Assembly (NCBI GenBank): GCA_028551475.1
Contig: CM052361.1
Location: 5,277,501 to 5,341,500, forward strand
Reading direction: 5' to 3'
DNA: 64,000 nt
Origin: Casuarina equisetifolia
Lineage: Eukaryota; Streptophyta; Magnoliopsida; Fagales; Casuarinaceae
Shown: piece after piece, positions 1 to 14,100 of the stretch
Layout: each line of letters starts with the position of its first letter
Numbering within the stretch: the first letter of the stretch is position 1
The notes under the pieces: generated by a model
Told to the model about the DNA's origin: nothing
The model's input: the letters and a program-made list of their open reading frames with translations, nothing else
The model's database searches: none
Made by a program: the position numbers and the translations under genes

Positions 1-2288
1 CAATGGCAACTCATTATCATCCATCACTGTCAAAACGACTCTACACTTTTTCTTTTTGGACAATTTATTTGAAATTGTTTGAGCAAAATATTTGGATACT
101 TATAATCCTTCCCCAGCATATTGCACTTCTTAAGAGCCTACCAAACTTTGATCAAATGATAGAGACGAACACACTTTCAGATATATGTGACACTCTAAGC
201 AACTGACGTAGTCGGTTTTTGCTTTTCCAAGTCTTCTTAGTTTGATATGAGTACTAGTCAAACAAGGACCACCGCCATATTGTTTGAGCTAGTATTCCTA
301 TCCTCAGTTTGACATATGTATGGGTTTAGGCAGCACTGATTTGCGCTTGGGTTTCAAAGTACTGGGGACTGTTTTTGGTTAGATTTAGGCAGCGACGTTG
401 ACATTGAGTGCAATTCCATTTAGGTAACGATTTCGACCTTCACTATGTGGCCATTCAATTCGTTTAAGAAAGCACAAGCTTTGCAAATGGATGCCTGAGT
501 GTAGGCATGCTAGCTAACTTTTTTTGTGCTAGGAAGGCCAGAAATGTTTGAGGAGTATTTCATTTCTTTCAAGCTATCTCCATAAAGCTTATCAGAATAC
601 TTGACTATAAAGGTCTGAAGCTTTCATCCTATTTCAATTGTTTTAGCTTGATTCTAGTGTTGCCAACATATAACCAGTTCAATTAAAACTAGGGTTAGTT
701 TCTATATTTGCTACATGGCGAAATATGGGCTTAGCTCTTTTTATTATTTGCTTATTTAGTATTCCTCGAGATTCAAAATGAATAAAAAAAAAAAAAAGAG
801 TAAGATTAATTAGTCTTGACATTGGGTATATAGAGGTTGAGAATCAATTATTAATAAGGATTTATGAATCCATTTTTGATAATATGAAATACGATTAATT
901 GCAATTATTGCTCTAAGTAATAGCATCATTTGTATAGTCCATAAAAGCAAAAGAAAAAAGGTTTGTGTAATCAATCTGTTTATTTTGATACGCATTAAAA
1001 TGGTGGGAAATTATAAATTTACCTCAAAATTAGGGTATTGAATTGCCAAATTTATGATGTGAAAAGTACATAAAATCAATCTCTAATTTGTGGGGGATAG
1101 TTATAATTCAACTAAAAAAATTTAACCTGTGTTGTATTATTAAATAGATATGCAGAAATGGTTGCTTTTTTGTTACTTTGTAGATATTTATTCCATCTTT
1201 TGACTATATTGCATAACTTTCTTAGAGTTGATTAGTTCTCGTGGAAGACACACCCATAACAAACTCAGATTTCCCTCCTAATTAAGTTGGAAGTGGGGTT
1301 CTTTATTCCTAAGAAACTTTAACTCCCCTTTTTATAGTGATTTTGACCTTCATTATCCGTTCTTTGAACGACCAATTATTCAAATAGGATTACATAGAAG
1401 GAAGTTCCATTAGTGATATCATTCACCACCAAATCCAACATCTTCAAGATGTCCTCAACTTTTTCTTTTACACTTGTCTTTAGGTAACAGAAATATAACA
1501 CAGTCAACAGTCTATGGATTTTTCTCCTTTCCTTTCTCCATCTCTTCGATAATGTAGCCTAAATAAGTTGGTAGAGATCTAATCATTCCAAAGTGAAAGG
1601 AAATGCTTTTCTTTTCTTTTCGCGATATTTAGCTAGATATCAAAGGATTGAGTTTTGGGCTGCTTTTTTATCTAATCAGCATATTTATTGATCAGACGCG
1701 AGTACAAGCTATACAATGAAGATTGGTTTTCCCTAAACAGTATTTTGAAGGTTAAAAGAAAGATCCAAGAACAAAATCAAGTCAAGATCCGGATCAACAA
1801 GACTATGCACTTCCATGTCAGGATGCAGTTAGGAATATCCAATCCAACAAATGTTTTAGTTATAAATTCTACTTTCGTTCCCCTCTGACCTCTCTCTCTC
1901 TCTCTCTCTCTCTCTCTATTATCGAGCCAATATTCAGACTTCTTTAGTTGCTTCTCCAAGTCCTCAAAGATTAGAAATTCACAGAAGAAGATTGCCAATC
2001 AAAAACCTGCCCATTGTAAATTCTCTTTGATTTTTCCTCCAGTCTTGTTTTCTCTTTAGTCCTTTTAGCTTTAACTTTCTTCGTTGCTTCCCTTTTTGAC
2101 CAAATAAGGAAGACCCAAATACAAGAAAAGGGGGCAGAAAACTTTGAACCTAGATACGAAATGGACCAGGACATGAAGAAGATCGCAAGAACCACAATTA
2201 ATACTCTTTCCAATACTTTATACAGTCCAATCCTTGATTTGATACCATAATTTAACAAACCCAGGGTAAGAATATTTCCTAAAGTCTT

Positions 2289-2359
<71 letters not shown>

Positions 2360-3364
2360 CTCCCCAAAATTCAAAGCAATGTGCAGAAGCCATGAATGTG
2401 GTCCAAAAATGCGTAGCCATCTTTTCCTAGAAGTCCACCGTTTTCTGATTCTTACTGTGATGTGTCCTTTTTAAGCCTCTGCCTTGATAGGTGTACTTAG
2501 CATGTCAGCTTTTGTATTTGATTTTGACTCTTATTGTTGGAATTAGGTTATACACTGCGTTTGCAATCTCCTTTCAAATTTTTCCTACCCGAATTTGACT
2601 CCCAACTCCATTCATTCATTCTTCCTATCAGCACAAATAGAAAACAAAGGAGTTAAAAAGAAAAGGAAATATCTTCTCTCGTGAAAGTATCGTAAATACA
2701 CTGGTATATGATGTTCTCCGTTGATTCCTAGATCGGATTCCTGCTTCCCTGAGCTCTCGGCTTGTGTAGGACAAAAGGATAACTTTCTTCCCAAACCCAT
2801 TTGTTTATGAAGGAAAACCGAAGAAAATGAGAGCATGAAGCCAAGCCAAGTGCCAACTGTCCTTCCTATTACGTTGTTTGAGAGGCACGGAGCTTCGTCC
2901 ATGTTCAAGGACAGAAGCTCATCTTGTCCTTTCTTCAATTAAATATATATTTGACATAAGCCATAACTGGGTTTAGAGCTATCTGAGGTATGATAACTAG
3001 TTCATTCCACGAGTACTAGATTATTCCAGCCATTTATTCACAAGTGATGTGCTTTGTTGCTCAACCATGACCAATGATAGAAAGTCTGCAAAAAAGTGTA
3101 GGAAGTGAAGAAAAAGAAGCAAAACAAGATGAATAGGGGCATACATAGACGACAGGATTTGCCTGAAATATGAGAGATCAAATCTGGAATTCAAGTTGCA
3201 GAATGAAAATCGATTTCTGCCCTGGAAATAAACGAGAGAAAAAGGTGGAAAGTAAACGACAATGCAGCATGTGGCAATAGATTTGTCTAATATTGTATGA
3301 GTGCATGTGATATGGACTACACGTGCATATTGGGCTGTTCGCTCGTTGGGAACTCTTTCGTTTT

Positions 3365-3395
<31 letters not shown>

Positions 3396-3691
3396 ACGAC
3401 TTACAAAGTGCAAAATGAGTAATGGGAAAACATATTCACTGGAAAGAGAATAACCCATTATAAGAAACACCCCCAACCAAAAGCAGAGCAGGACACAAAC
3501 GCTCTCTCTCACTCTCTCTTACTCTCTCTGTAACATAGTTACGCTCTGAGCAAAGCAGAGGAAGCATCTTATTCTCTGCATGCTTAGTTCTCACACATTC
3601 TGCTCTTAAAATTTCCTTCTTGGGAAACCAAGGTTTCCCATTCTTCTTCTTCTGTCTGCCATTCTCCCTTCCATGAACTTCTCTGCAAAAA
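1..3691. other. Intergenic DNA upstream of the PRAF gene
   Basis: AT-rich sequence with no exon that I can connect to a known protein. It contains CT arrays at about 1890-1917, 2293-2355 and 3366-3391, plus a CT-rich, probably transcribed stretch just before the start codon at 3692. The proximal part is presumably promoter and 5' leader of the PRAF gene. Small open frames here are driven by the CT arrays or are short and featureless. Confidence 0.6.
2293..2355. repeat. (CT)n microsatellite
   Basis: Uninterrupted CT dinucleotide array of about 63 bases, the longest in the window. Shorter CT arrays lie at about 1890-1917 and 3366-3391 in the same upstream region. Confidence 0.97.
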
Positions 3692-5064
3692 ATGGGTGAA
3701 GAATCCGTACCTACAGTACCCTTTGACAGAGCACTCGAACAGGTCTCGTTTTCCTTTTGTCAGATATTTTCCTTTTCCCTGAAGGAAATGACATTTCACT
3801 GTGGTTAATTTCGAATCGTTTCAAAGTTATGATCTTTATTAGTATTTCTTCCTTTCCTTCCGCCTCTCTTCCTATATCGTTACTTCATTTTAGTCCTCCA
3901 CATTTTTCTCATTACAGAATTTAAGCTTGTCACCACATTGTTGGTTCAATTTTTGCTTATTGAAGTACGTGTCTCTCTGTTTCTCTCGCTCTCCCATCAT
4001 TTTAAGAAGTTGTTTCTATTAAGTGGATCGATCAGCTGGTGCTTTTCTTCTCTTCTTCTTTTAATTTATTTTATTTGGGGAGTCGGGGTGGTGGGTGCTA
4101 GGGATATATTATCGGCCGTTGCTTTAAGCATTGGTCGTCAGTTCATCAGTTTTTGGTTAGAACCATTTTGCCGTTTTTCTTGAATTGTCAGTGTTCTTCC
4201 TTTCTCTTTTATTCGTCAATTGTGGCTTAGATAACTTAAAATATCTTACAGTTCCGTAGTGATTATATAATGTTTTGTTCTTTTAGTTGATAGAACCTTC
4301 AAATGTTCGGTACAGTTTTAAGATTTCGAAGTAACAAAATCATATCATAGGTCAAAAGTAGACTTTGGTTCTCTTGTTAAAACGCTACTCCATTTTTCCC
4401 ACTTTTCTGGTTAAGGAAAATGTTTTTCCTTTCCTTTCTATTATATCAAAATGTTGGGGTTGCCATTAATATCTGATAGTGATTCGAAAAGATTTGAGTT
4501 AATTCTCACAGTGAAGAGTTCACCAAAAAGGGGTCACGTAGTACTCTCAGCTTTTATGTCTGTGATGAAGACTTTACCTCTTAGTGAGTGAAAGAATCTA
4601 CGACAATAAGAGTAAACTGGACCCAATCTCAGTGTTAAGTGGCATGAGTACTCTCTTTGGATGTGTTTTAACCACATATTTACTCATTTTCTATCTTAAT
4701 CATTTATTGTTTTCTATTATAGGTTCGCACAATAATTTAGACTCTGTAAAATTGACACTTATTCCCATCTTGTCAATTTTTAGTGAAATTTATTTCTGTC
4801 AAGATCTCTGCGATTTTATAGTAACAAATAACTAGGGGGTTGGGGACTTGAAATGCTTTTTCTCCCTCCATGTTATCGCCAAGGAAACCAAGGGGAAAGA
4901 GAAAATTAGAAAGGAGAGCTTTAAGGTTTTAGATTACTTGCTTCTTTAGTTCACGAGATTGAAATTATAGGATCTGAAGCTTCCAAGATTTCAGTACAAA
5001 ATTTTCACTCTTGTGAAAGAATGTGCTTGGTGAATGAGGGGCCTTTGTTAATTATTTGACGCAA

Positions 5065-5130
<66 letters not shown>

Positions 5131-8100
5131 CCCTCCTGTGCTGAAACTCGTTTCTGTAAGTCTGTGCAGGCAATTATATCCATAAAGAAGGGAGCATATC
5201 TTTTGAAGTGTGGACGAAGAGGGAAGCCTAAATTTTGCCCTTTCAGGCTTTCTACGGTGTGTTCATATGTCTTGGTATCTTTTTTCTATGACTACTTGAT
5301 TGTTATGCTTTCAGTGTAAATGCAGATTTATAGTACTTTACATATATAGAAATGATATTTGCTGGATCGGAGTAATGACTTTCATTTGAGCAGCTAGTTC
5401 CACTATGAAGGAAAGATCTAGCAAACTCAACTATCTTGTAATGGCGATCTGTGTGTAATCTCTAACAAGTTTCTATCCTAAAAAGCATGTGGGGGAACTT
5501 TTAGACAGTGGAAGCATCACTTGTGCATAGCCTTTTTGTTGCACTTTGATATAACAAAGGATTGGTTGTGTCCTGTAACCAAGGTATATGGGTAGTAGTG
5601 GCTGCACATAAAATGGATGTGGCTTATGTGTTGCTTACTTGGGATATGTCCATCTGTAATTCCTGATATGGAGACCTTTATTTGTATATCTGATGAACTG
5701 CTTCGACTGAGAAAGATGTGGAAGAAGATAAGTATCATTGAAGTGCTCGCCATCCTAATTTCAAGTGTATCTTAAGATATTAGAGGAACATGAGATATGC
5801 TGGATGTGACTTCGAACTTTAAGTCTTTGACAAGAAGTTTTTATGTTTCATGCTTATAATTTGAAGTATTTATATGGTCTGATGTCACTTCTTTTCCGTG
5901 AACAAGGAATTTGGTTAATTCTGTGTCTCCTTTGTCTTTTAGTGAGAATTTATCTTATTTATTTTTTCTCTTCATAGTGTACAAGGGGAGTTTTTTCATT
6001 CTTGAAATCTTTCGTTCACCATGACAGTGCTGATACAACTAATTGGATCATAATTATAAATTTGCTTTGACCAATACTAGATCCTAAACCATTCTGGGAT
6101 CCCTAAGCTAGGGTTTACGTATTGTCTGTCATTCATTTGATTATGTAATAACATGGCATGGCAAAATAAAATTCAATCAGGTGTGAGAAGAAATATTGGA
6201 TTAAATAAAATCAGTGAACCTTTTAGTAGATACGCATACTTAGGATGGAACAGAGGAGACAGATTTGTGCTGTCTATTATGGAATTTTGAAAATTGCTAC
6301 AATGGTTTGTATCTGCCTTGTTACCTGTGGCACCATAAGAGTAAGTTTGCCGCATGGATATTACAAAATTTGATAATGAGCAAAACACTGTTGAAATCAA
6401 ATTCTTATGTTACTGTGTTATTTACTTTCAATCCTTTGCTTTGGGCAGCAGCGTGTTAGATTAGATAAACAATACTTTGTTTTGGATTTGGTACAGGATG
6501 AGAAATACTTGATTTGGTACTCCAGAAAGAAAGAAAAGCAATTGAAATTGAGCACAGTTAAGGATATAATTGCTGGACAGGTATGTAAAAGTCCTTAATG
6601 CCTCATATTTGCTTGTGTTGGTTATCATTGATATTGGTGTCTAAATATTAACTTCTTTGTTGGTGGTAATTGTACTTTTCTCAGATAAGCTTTCAAAGGC
6701 AGTATCAACGTGAAAAGGAATCTCAGTCATTTTCGCTTATCTATGATGAACGTACACTTGATCTGGTACCTTTTTATTCTTTAAGTCATTACTTTACCAA
6801 TTTCAGTCATCGTTCTTTGGCTAAGACTAATACCTACATTTTTCTCTTGGTCTAATTACCTTTTTCATAGATTTGCAAGGACAAATGGCAGGCTGATTGT
6901 TGGTATCTGGGCTTGAAAGCTGTAATTTCCAGGAGTCAACATATTAGACCACTATGCAGCTCAAAGAGCCGCAAGGGGGTACAAACCTGTGTCAATAGTC
7001 CTTCTGGCCTTTTTCGAAGAAAACATCATCTAGGACTTCTGGAGGATACCAATGAATTTTCAAAGGTTTACAATACCTCATTCTGCATGTTTCATCCCCA
7101 TAATTTTGTTGCCACTTTTTTTCTAGAGACATTGATAATTGATTGCTGTCAAAAATGGATAAAATTGCTAAATTGAATGCAATGCAGCACAACCGTTATC
7201 CATAGTTGTCGTTAACTCAAAGACTTTTTGCACATGCACAACAAGGAAAAAGAAAAAAAAATGATTCCCAAATTGTTTTTGAAAAGAATTTTCGTAGGAT
7301 AAAAGAAGAGAAATGGTTGTTTGTATATTTAATTGTTGAATTAGGTGATTTCTCTTGGACATTATCCATAATGTCCAATGCCTTTTGAACTGTCGGTTCC
7401 ATAAAATTGATGGTGGTACTCCTTGTAATCTTCACTTTCTATCTGCTAAACCTTGTCTTCAGCTCAATTCCTCTTGACAAACTCTTAATATCAATAGCAA
7501 GGGGGCTGTTACTTTTTACCGTTAATGTCAATAGTATCTCTATTCTCATCTGGTGGGAATACCATGGATGGAGTTTTATGTACAGAGCCAAAGGCACTTA
7601 TCAGGTTTGAGCCAATGAGTTATACCTTACAGTGGTGTTACTGACCAAAAGAGTTAAGACAGTTGATTTGTTTCAATTACCAATTCACCATTAGCTACTG
7701 TGAGCATACGTCAGTAATACTTCTACATAAAAATGTCATAACTTTTATATATAGATCTTAGAAGTATAATGGACCATTCAGGAAAATATCTTCCCCATTG
7801 CTGTCATTTTTTATTCTATTACTGCTTAATCCTCCTTACAAATGCATTATTTCCTTTCTAAATCATTTTTTCAGTCCTCACATGTTTGATCAAGTTGTAT
7901 GGCTAGGGTAAAGAAAAGACTCTTTTACATAGAGTAAGCCTGTGGGGGTATACGAGGGTAAGTTCATTAAGCTTCTTGGAGACATGCAGAGGCTTAGGGA
8001 TAGTTGGTATTACCAAGACGAAGGTGAATTGGTAGGCTATTTGATATTGTAAATACGGCATGAATTGCAAATTGTTTGGGGCTTCTTTTGGTGAAAGCAA

Positions 8101-11100
8101 GCCTTTTAGTGTGGAATAATTTTTGTTGTTTTCTAGAGGGTATGACAAAAGCCTTTGAAAGAAGTCAAATGAAAGTTTTAAGAGGCACCATTTCTATTGA
8201 AGGACTTTGGGTAAGACAAGGTAAATGGATTTGCTTGCAAGGCGCAGCAAGCTATCCTCCTATTATGTCTTAAGATGGGTCATTGCATGCACATGCTTGG
8301 TAAGCTAATGATCATGATAAGTGGGCTTACTTAAACTTCTAATTCTAGTAAAGCCCTTAATTGGAAGTCTCAACCATGAATTTTGCATTTACTTTGTGAG
8401 ATTGAAGGTGATAAGAGAAGAAAATGCTTGATAGTATGGATTGATGCTGGGCAAGACAAGGAAGAATGCCTTGACACCTCTGTATTTGTCACCAATTGGG
8501 TAGGTTGGATAAAGCAATGTGTCTCAGGCAAAACCCCTTGTTATCCCATGGTTTCTGAAGTTGGCTTCCTAATCATGCTTTTGTTGACCAAAATACTGAT
8601 CTTAAATATCCTCTTACTGTAATAGGCTTGTGCCTTGATGTTCAGCCGTGTCAGTGAACAGCTTGTTTGGATGTTCAAAACCATGGCAGGAAACATGGAG
8701 TTTTGGTAGCAACCAAAAATGGTGTTTAACATGTGTCTTGCCACTCATCCATTTCTTGTATGGACTTCTTTACCTCATGCCAAAGTTCTGTCTTAAAATC
8801 TTAATGCTATGATCCCATGTACTTCAATGTGTTCAACTATCCTACATAAGTCTAGACACGTTTCTCTCTTCCATCCGTAGCATAACTTCATCTTATGTCC
8901 AATTTAACCTCGCTTCTTCTCTTAAGCAAAACATTTTTTTATTTTACTTCTTCACAAGTGCTTGGAATGATATGATGAATGATTAGAAAAGCAGAAAGAA
9001 GAAAATGCTGTAATTTTATCTTAAAAATGGGATGTGTCAGATGGATATTCATGAGTCTAAGTTCAATCTTCCAATGCTTTCTTTCATGTATGTCATATGA
9101 TGCTTGTAATAAAAAAATTCTGATTTTGCAAGTGTCCCCCTTCCATATCTTTAGTCTTTTAACTCTGAATATCGGATAAAACTATTTTATCTTTATCAGC
9201 ATTTAATTGAACTAAGTTCCAGAAAATATCTAATTACATTTTAGATTTTCATTCATGCATCCATTGACCTGGTTCACTTGATCGTTATATTGATGAATGC
9301 TACCTTTTCATGAAAGAATCGAGACCCTGAGAAGGATTATTAAATTTAGATGGAAATTATAAACAAAGAAAGTGACTTGTATCAATCACCTTATTCATGA
9401 CGGTTATGCTTCTTGAAGGTGCGCAGTGTATGTGGGAGTCCTACCCTGTCACATTCAGAAAGGTGTTTTTCTGATGGCTTTTCATATTCTTCAAATTGCT
9501 TTTCTTCATCGGAATCAGTCCTATCAAATATGCGGAATGCAATGGCTGTCTCAATTCCGAATTCTCCATTTACTGAAGTTGATATTCTCAAGAAGAAGGT
9601 ATCAATTTATGATCACGTGGAACACGAAAAGAATGTATCTCTTAGGCTTGTTATGCCTTGTGGATCTGGGCAAAGAGCAAAGAACAATATTTTGAATGAT
9701 GTTATGATTTGGGGTGAAGGAGTAGGAGGTGGAATTATTGGTGGTGGGGTGGATAGGTCTGGCACCTATCAACGATTGCAAGTGGATGCTGTATTACCCA
9801 AATTATTGGAATCCACCCTGATGTTTGATGTGCAGAACATATCTTTAGGAGGGAAACATGCTGCCTTAGTTACTAAACATGGAGAAGTATTTTGCTGGGG
9901 TGAGGAAAAGGGGGGTAGGCTGGGACATAAAGTTAACATAGATGTGAGATACCCCAAAATTGTTGAATCCCTTGCTGGGATCCGTGTAAAATCTGTTGCA
10001 TGCGGTGACTATCAAACATGTGCCTTGACAGAGTCTGGTGAGCTTTATACATGGGGTGATAATGGTTGTGCTGCTGATATAGTGGGAGAGGAGAGAAATA
10101 AAATCCAGTGGCTGCCCCATAAACTTTGTGGCCCTTTGGATGGTTTAATTGTATCAGATGTTGCTTGTGGGGAATGGCATACAGCAATCTTGTCAACCTC
10201 GGGGCAGTTGTTCACATATGGAGATGGGACTTTTGGGGTCCTTGGACATGGAAATCTTCAAAGTGTTTTTCAGCCTAAAGAAGTTGAGAGATTCAAAGGT
10301 TTGAGAGTAAAATCAGTTGCATGTGGATCGTGGCATACAGCTGCTATTGTTGATGTAATGGTTGACTGTTTCAAGTTTAATGCTAAAGGTGGGAAGTTAT
10401 TTACGTGGGGTGATGGAGATAAAGGAAGACTTGGGCATGCTAATGAAGAGAAAAAGCTTTTACCGACATGTGTTGCACAACTTGTCGATCATGATTTTGT
10501 TCAAGTTTCTTGTGGAACAATGCTAACAGTTGGACTCACCATTTTGGGTACAGTTTATACAATGGGAAGTGCGGTGCATGGGCAGTTAGGGAATTCCTTG
10601 GCCAAGGATAAATCGATCACTGTTGTTGAAGGGAAGCTTAAAGAAGAGTTTGTCAAGGGCGTATCATCGGGTTCATACCATGTTGCTGTCCTCACATCTA
10701 GCGGGAGGGTGTATACATGGGGGAAGGGTGCAAATGGGCAGTTAGGATTAGGTGATACGGAAGATAGAAACTCACCAAGTTTTGTAGAGGCTTTGATGGA
10801 CAGACAGGTGGAAAGTATTGCTTGCGGATCAAATTTTACAGCTGCAATCTGTTTACACAAATCTATTTCTGCTAGTGATCAATTAGCTTGTACTGGATGT
10901 AAATTGCCTTTTGGATTCACTAGAAAGAGGCAAAATTGTAACAACTGTGGTCTCCTTTTCTGCCGCACATGTTGTAGCAAGAAGGTCACAAATGCCTCTC
11001 TTGCACCTAATTCAAGCAAGGCTTGCCGAGTTTGTGAGCCATGCTTTGGTCATCTGCAGAACATTGCACATTCAGGTAGGTTACCAAAGCTAGAAAGTCG

Positions 11101-14100
11101 CAGTCCAAAGCTGCTATTGACACAAAGAAAAGTGTTTCCTGATGAGAAAGAAGAAAAAGAAGATGTAGCTACAAAATGGAGTCAAATGTTGTCAATTAGA
11201 CAATCGTGTAACCGGGGAAACCAATCTGGTGAAAGGACGACCTTGGAAAACCAAGGGGGAAATCAGCAGCATTTACAACCTATTTCTTCTTTGTCACGTG
11301 GTATCCCCAGATGGGGGCAAGTCCCATGTCCTCCTTCATTTAAAACTTGTACAGAAAATCAGTCCGCCTCTGTTTCCCCACTTCATTTTGTATCTGCTGT
11401 TTCTAGTGAACTAAATGGAGAAAATGGCATATTCAATTCAGATGAGATGCTCATTGAAGAAGTGCAGAGGCTGAGGGCTGAGGTAATTGGTTTTTATTTT
11501 TCACTCTTTCAAGTGAAGTTGCTTTTCTTGGTTGCACAACAATCTTTCTTTCACACTCTTTAATAATAGGCCGTTAGACTGAGGGCCAAGATAATGTTTT
11601 CTGACACTAATTTTGATTTACGAATATACTTGGTGTTAATGCTCACGCATCCAGGAAGGGTGACTTAGTAAAGTACTAGCCTACTGCAGTTCTACCACTT
11701 TTTATTAGCCCTGCGCATACATTTTGGTAACCAGTTAGTAACTTGAATTTCTTAATCTGGAATATTCTTAAAGTTCTCTTTTTTCTAATATTTATAATTC
11801 ATGAGGCTGCACTGAAGTACTGAGGATTATAAAAGGTTGATGTAATCGACCAAACCAATTGAACAAACATTACGAATATTGTTGTATCATCAAGGAGCAG
11901 TAGGCCTAAAATTCTTCATATAATCATCTAGAATTGTTGACGGTTATTATGTATGATAAGATATAGTAGGTCAGCCAAAAGAAACAATTGTGTTGAAGAA
12001 ATATCAAGTCTGCAAACGAATTAGCATTTTCTGCAAGCGTTAAGATAGACTTTTTGCAATAATACATACCATGAAACATAAGGCATTTAGTTTGCCATAC
12101 AGACACAGACAGAGCCCCTGATTACATCGTTTGAAGTTGATGATAAGCTTTATTTCGCATAGACAGGATACAGTTCTCTATTATGATTTCTTTGAATTTT
12201 CCCTACCCTTTGTCATCTGCATTGATGCTAAAAACACAAAATACACAAAATGGATAGCACCCTGAACTTACAAATTTTCAGACGAGAAGAAAACAGGAAA
12301 AATACCATATAATATTTTCAAAGTGAAAACAATTGATGCCATAATTGCAATCATACGTACTGTTGCTGCATTTCATGATAATGGAAGAGAAACTAAATCA
12401 ACCTGCATTTCATGAAAGATATGTTCTTTTGAGATGTTTTTCATAACCAAAGAAGTAATGGTAAAATTGTCAGAGATTAGGCTTATAACCTGTTTACTTA
12501 AAATTTGATTCAGTGCCCAAAATATTAGTACATCTAAGTGGTACAACAAAGCAAAAGAAAATCCTACATCTGTATAAAAGAGATTGAAACTCTGCAAACA
12601 AATTTAGAGAACCTATTCATTCATGCCTTGGCTTAGGATCTGCAAGACAGGGCAATTTCTGATCACAAAGAAATATAATCTTATGAAGGGCATCATGGTG
12701 AATTGAAAATTCTGGAAGGTCTACCAATATTTGGTCCTAGGCATCTCTAAATGTTAAATGTTAGTGCCGAAGTTAACTCTAAGCATTGCCATTGGAGTGC
12801 TGCATCATTTAGTGTTGTTGATCTTAATATACTTCAAATGCATGCCAGTAACAATGAGTTGCTGAGATAATAATTTATTGTGAGAGAACATGTACATAAA
12901 GTGATACGGCAAGACAAATCTTTTGGTAAGCTTTCTGCTTTTGCCTTCAAATGTTCTTGCTACTGTGTTTTCGTGGGAGGTGAAGATTCGACAAAGCAGA
13001 ACTTCAACACTTGACATGTCTTCTTTCTCTTTCTCGATAATCTTGTGTCACATTCTTTTTTCCTTACCTTTGTCTGTTCTGTTGAGCTCTATTTTAGATG
13101 ATCATCCTAATAATTTGTTGCCGATTTCATATTTATATATTCTGTTTGTTGTGTCATCGAGAATGCTTTCTTCCAACCTTTGATGTAATCTTCCTTTGCT
13201 TTCTCTTTACAGGCTAGAAGTCTTGAAAAGGAAAATGAGATCAGAAGCCAGAAGATTCAAAAATGTCGACAACAAGTTGAGGAAGCTTTGTCCCTGGCTA
13301 GGGAAGAAACTGCCAAGTGTAAGACAGCCAAAGAGGTTATAAAAGCATTGGCGTTGAGGGTAATTATTTATTTGTCATCTTTCTGGGTGGTTTGATGCTT
13401 CTGTTGCCCTTGTGAATCTCTAAATCCTGAGGATTTTCAAGCTATCGTAATATTTTTTGACAATTTCCATTTTCCCATTCCATCTTGAGAAATTTTTAAG
13501 GTGCAGCTATGTTATATGGCTACAAAGACCTCTGTGTTTAAGTATCCCTTGGTTATTGAACGTACACATGGTCAATTGAGATTTGTCTCCAAGAAAGCTA
13601 GCTTTCTGCTTTGTCAAATGGAACTTCGTCGACTGTTATTTGCCTGACATGGTCATTGGCAAGTCATGATGTGTAAAGGATTTGCTTGGTATATGCTTCC
13701 ATTATTTGTAGTGTAGGAACCATCCTTAAAACTGTCCTTATAATTATTGTCTGCTGCTGTCATTTTATGTTTGGCTGGCTTCATTTGATTAGATTGTGAG
13801 CCTTCATATGTGTATTGAATCAGATTATTGCATCTGACCAAGACATTCACTTCCATTACTTTCATATGCGGTCTTGAACACATTTCTTGGTGCAACTTGT
13901 CTGCAGGCTTTGCCTGTATTCTGTATGGCAGGTCTGCCCAGATAAACATTTTCTGAATGTCCAACTTAAGGTGAAATTAAAATCATGTGCTACCTATTAT
14001 TTTATTATTTTTTCGTTTATACTCAGGAAGAGCAAGTTTTACGGAAGTGATTTCTGATTCAATGTCTTTAACAGGCAACAACATATCTGCTTATCTTCAT

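Noticed and set aside
2292..2420. Arg-Glu or Ser-Leu repeat proteins in several places
   Set aside because: They are translations of CT/GA microsatellites.
9769..10860. Minus-strand open frames of 60-100 codons inside PRAF exon 6
   Set aside because: Antisense shadows of the RCC1 coding sequence, without start context or domains.
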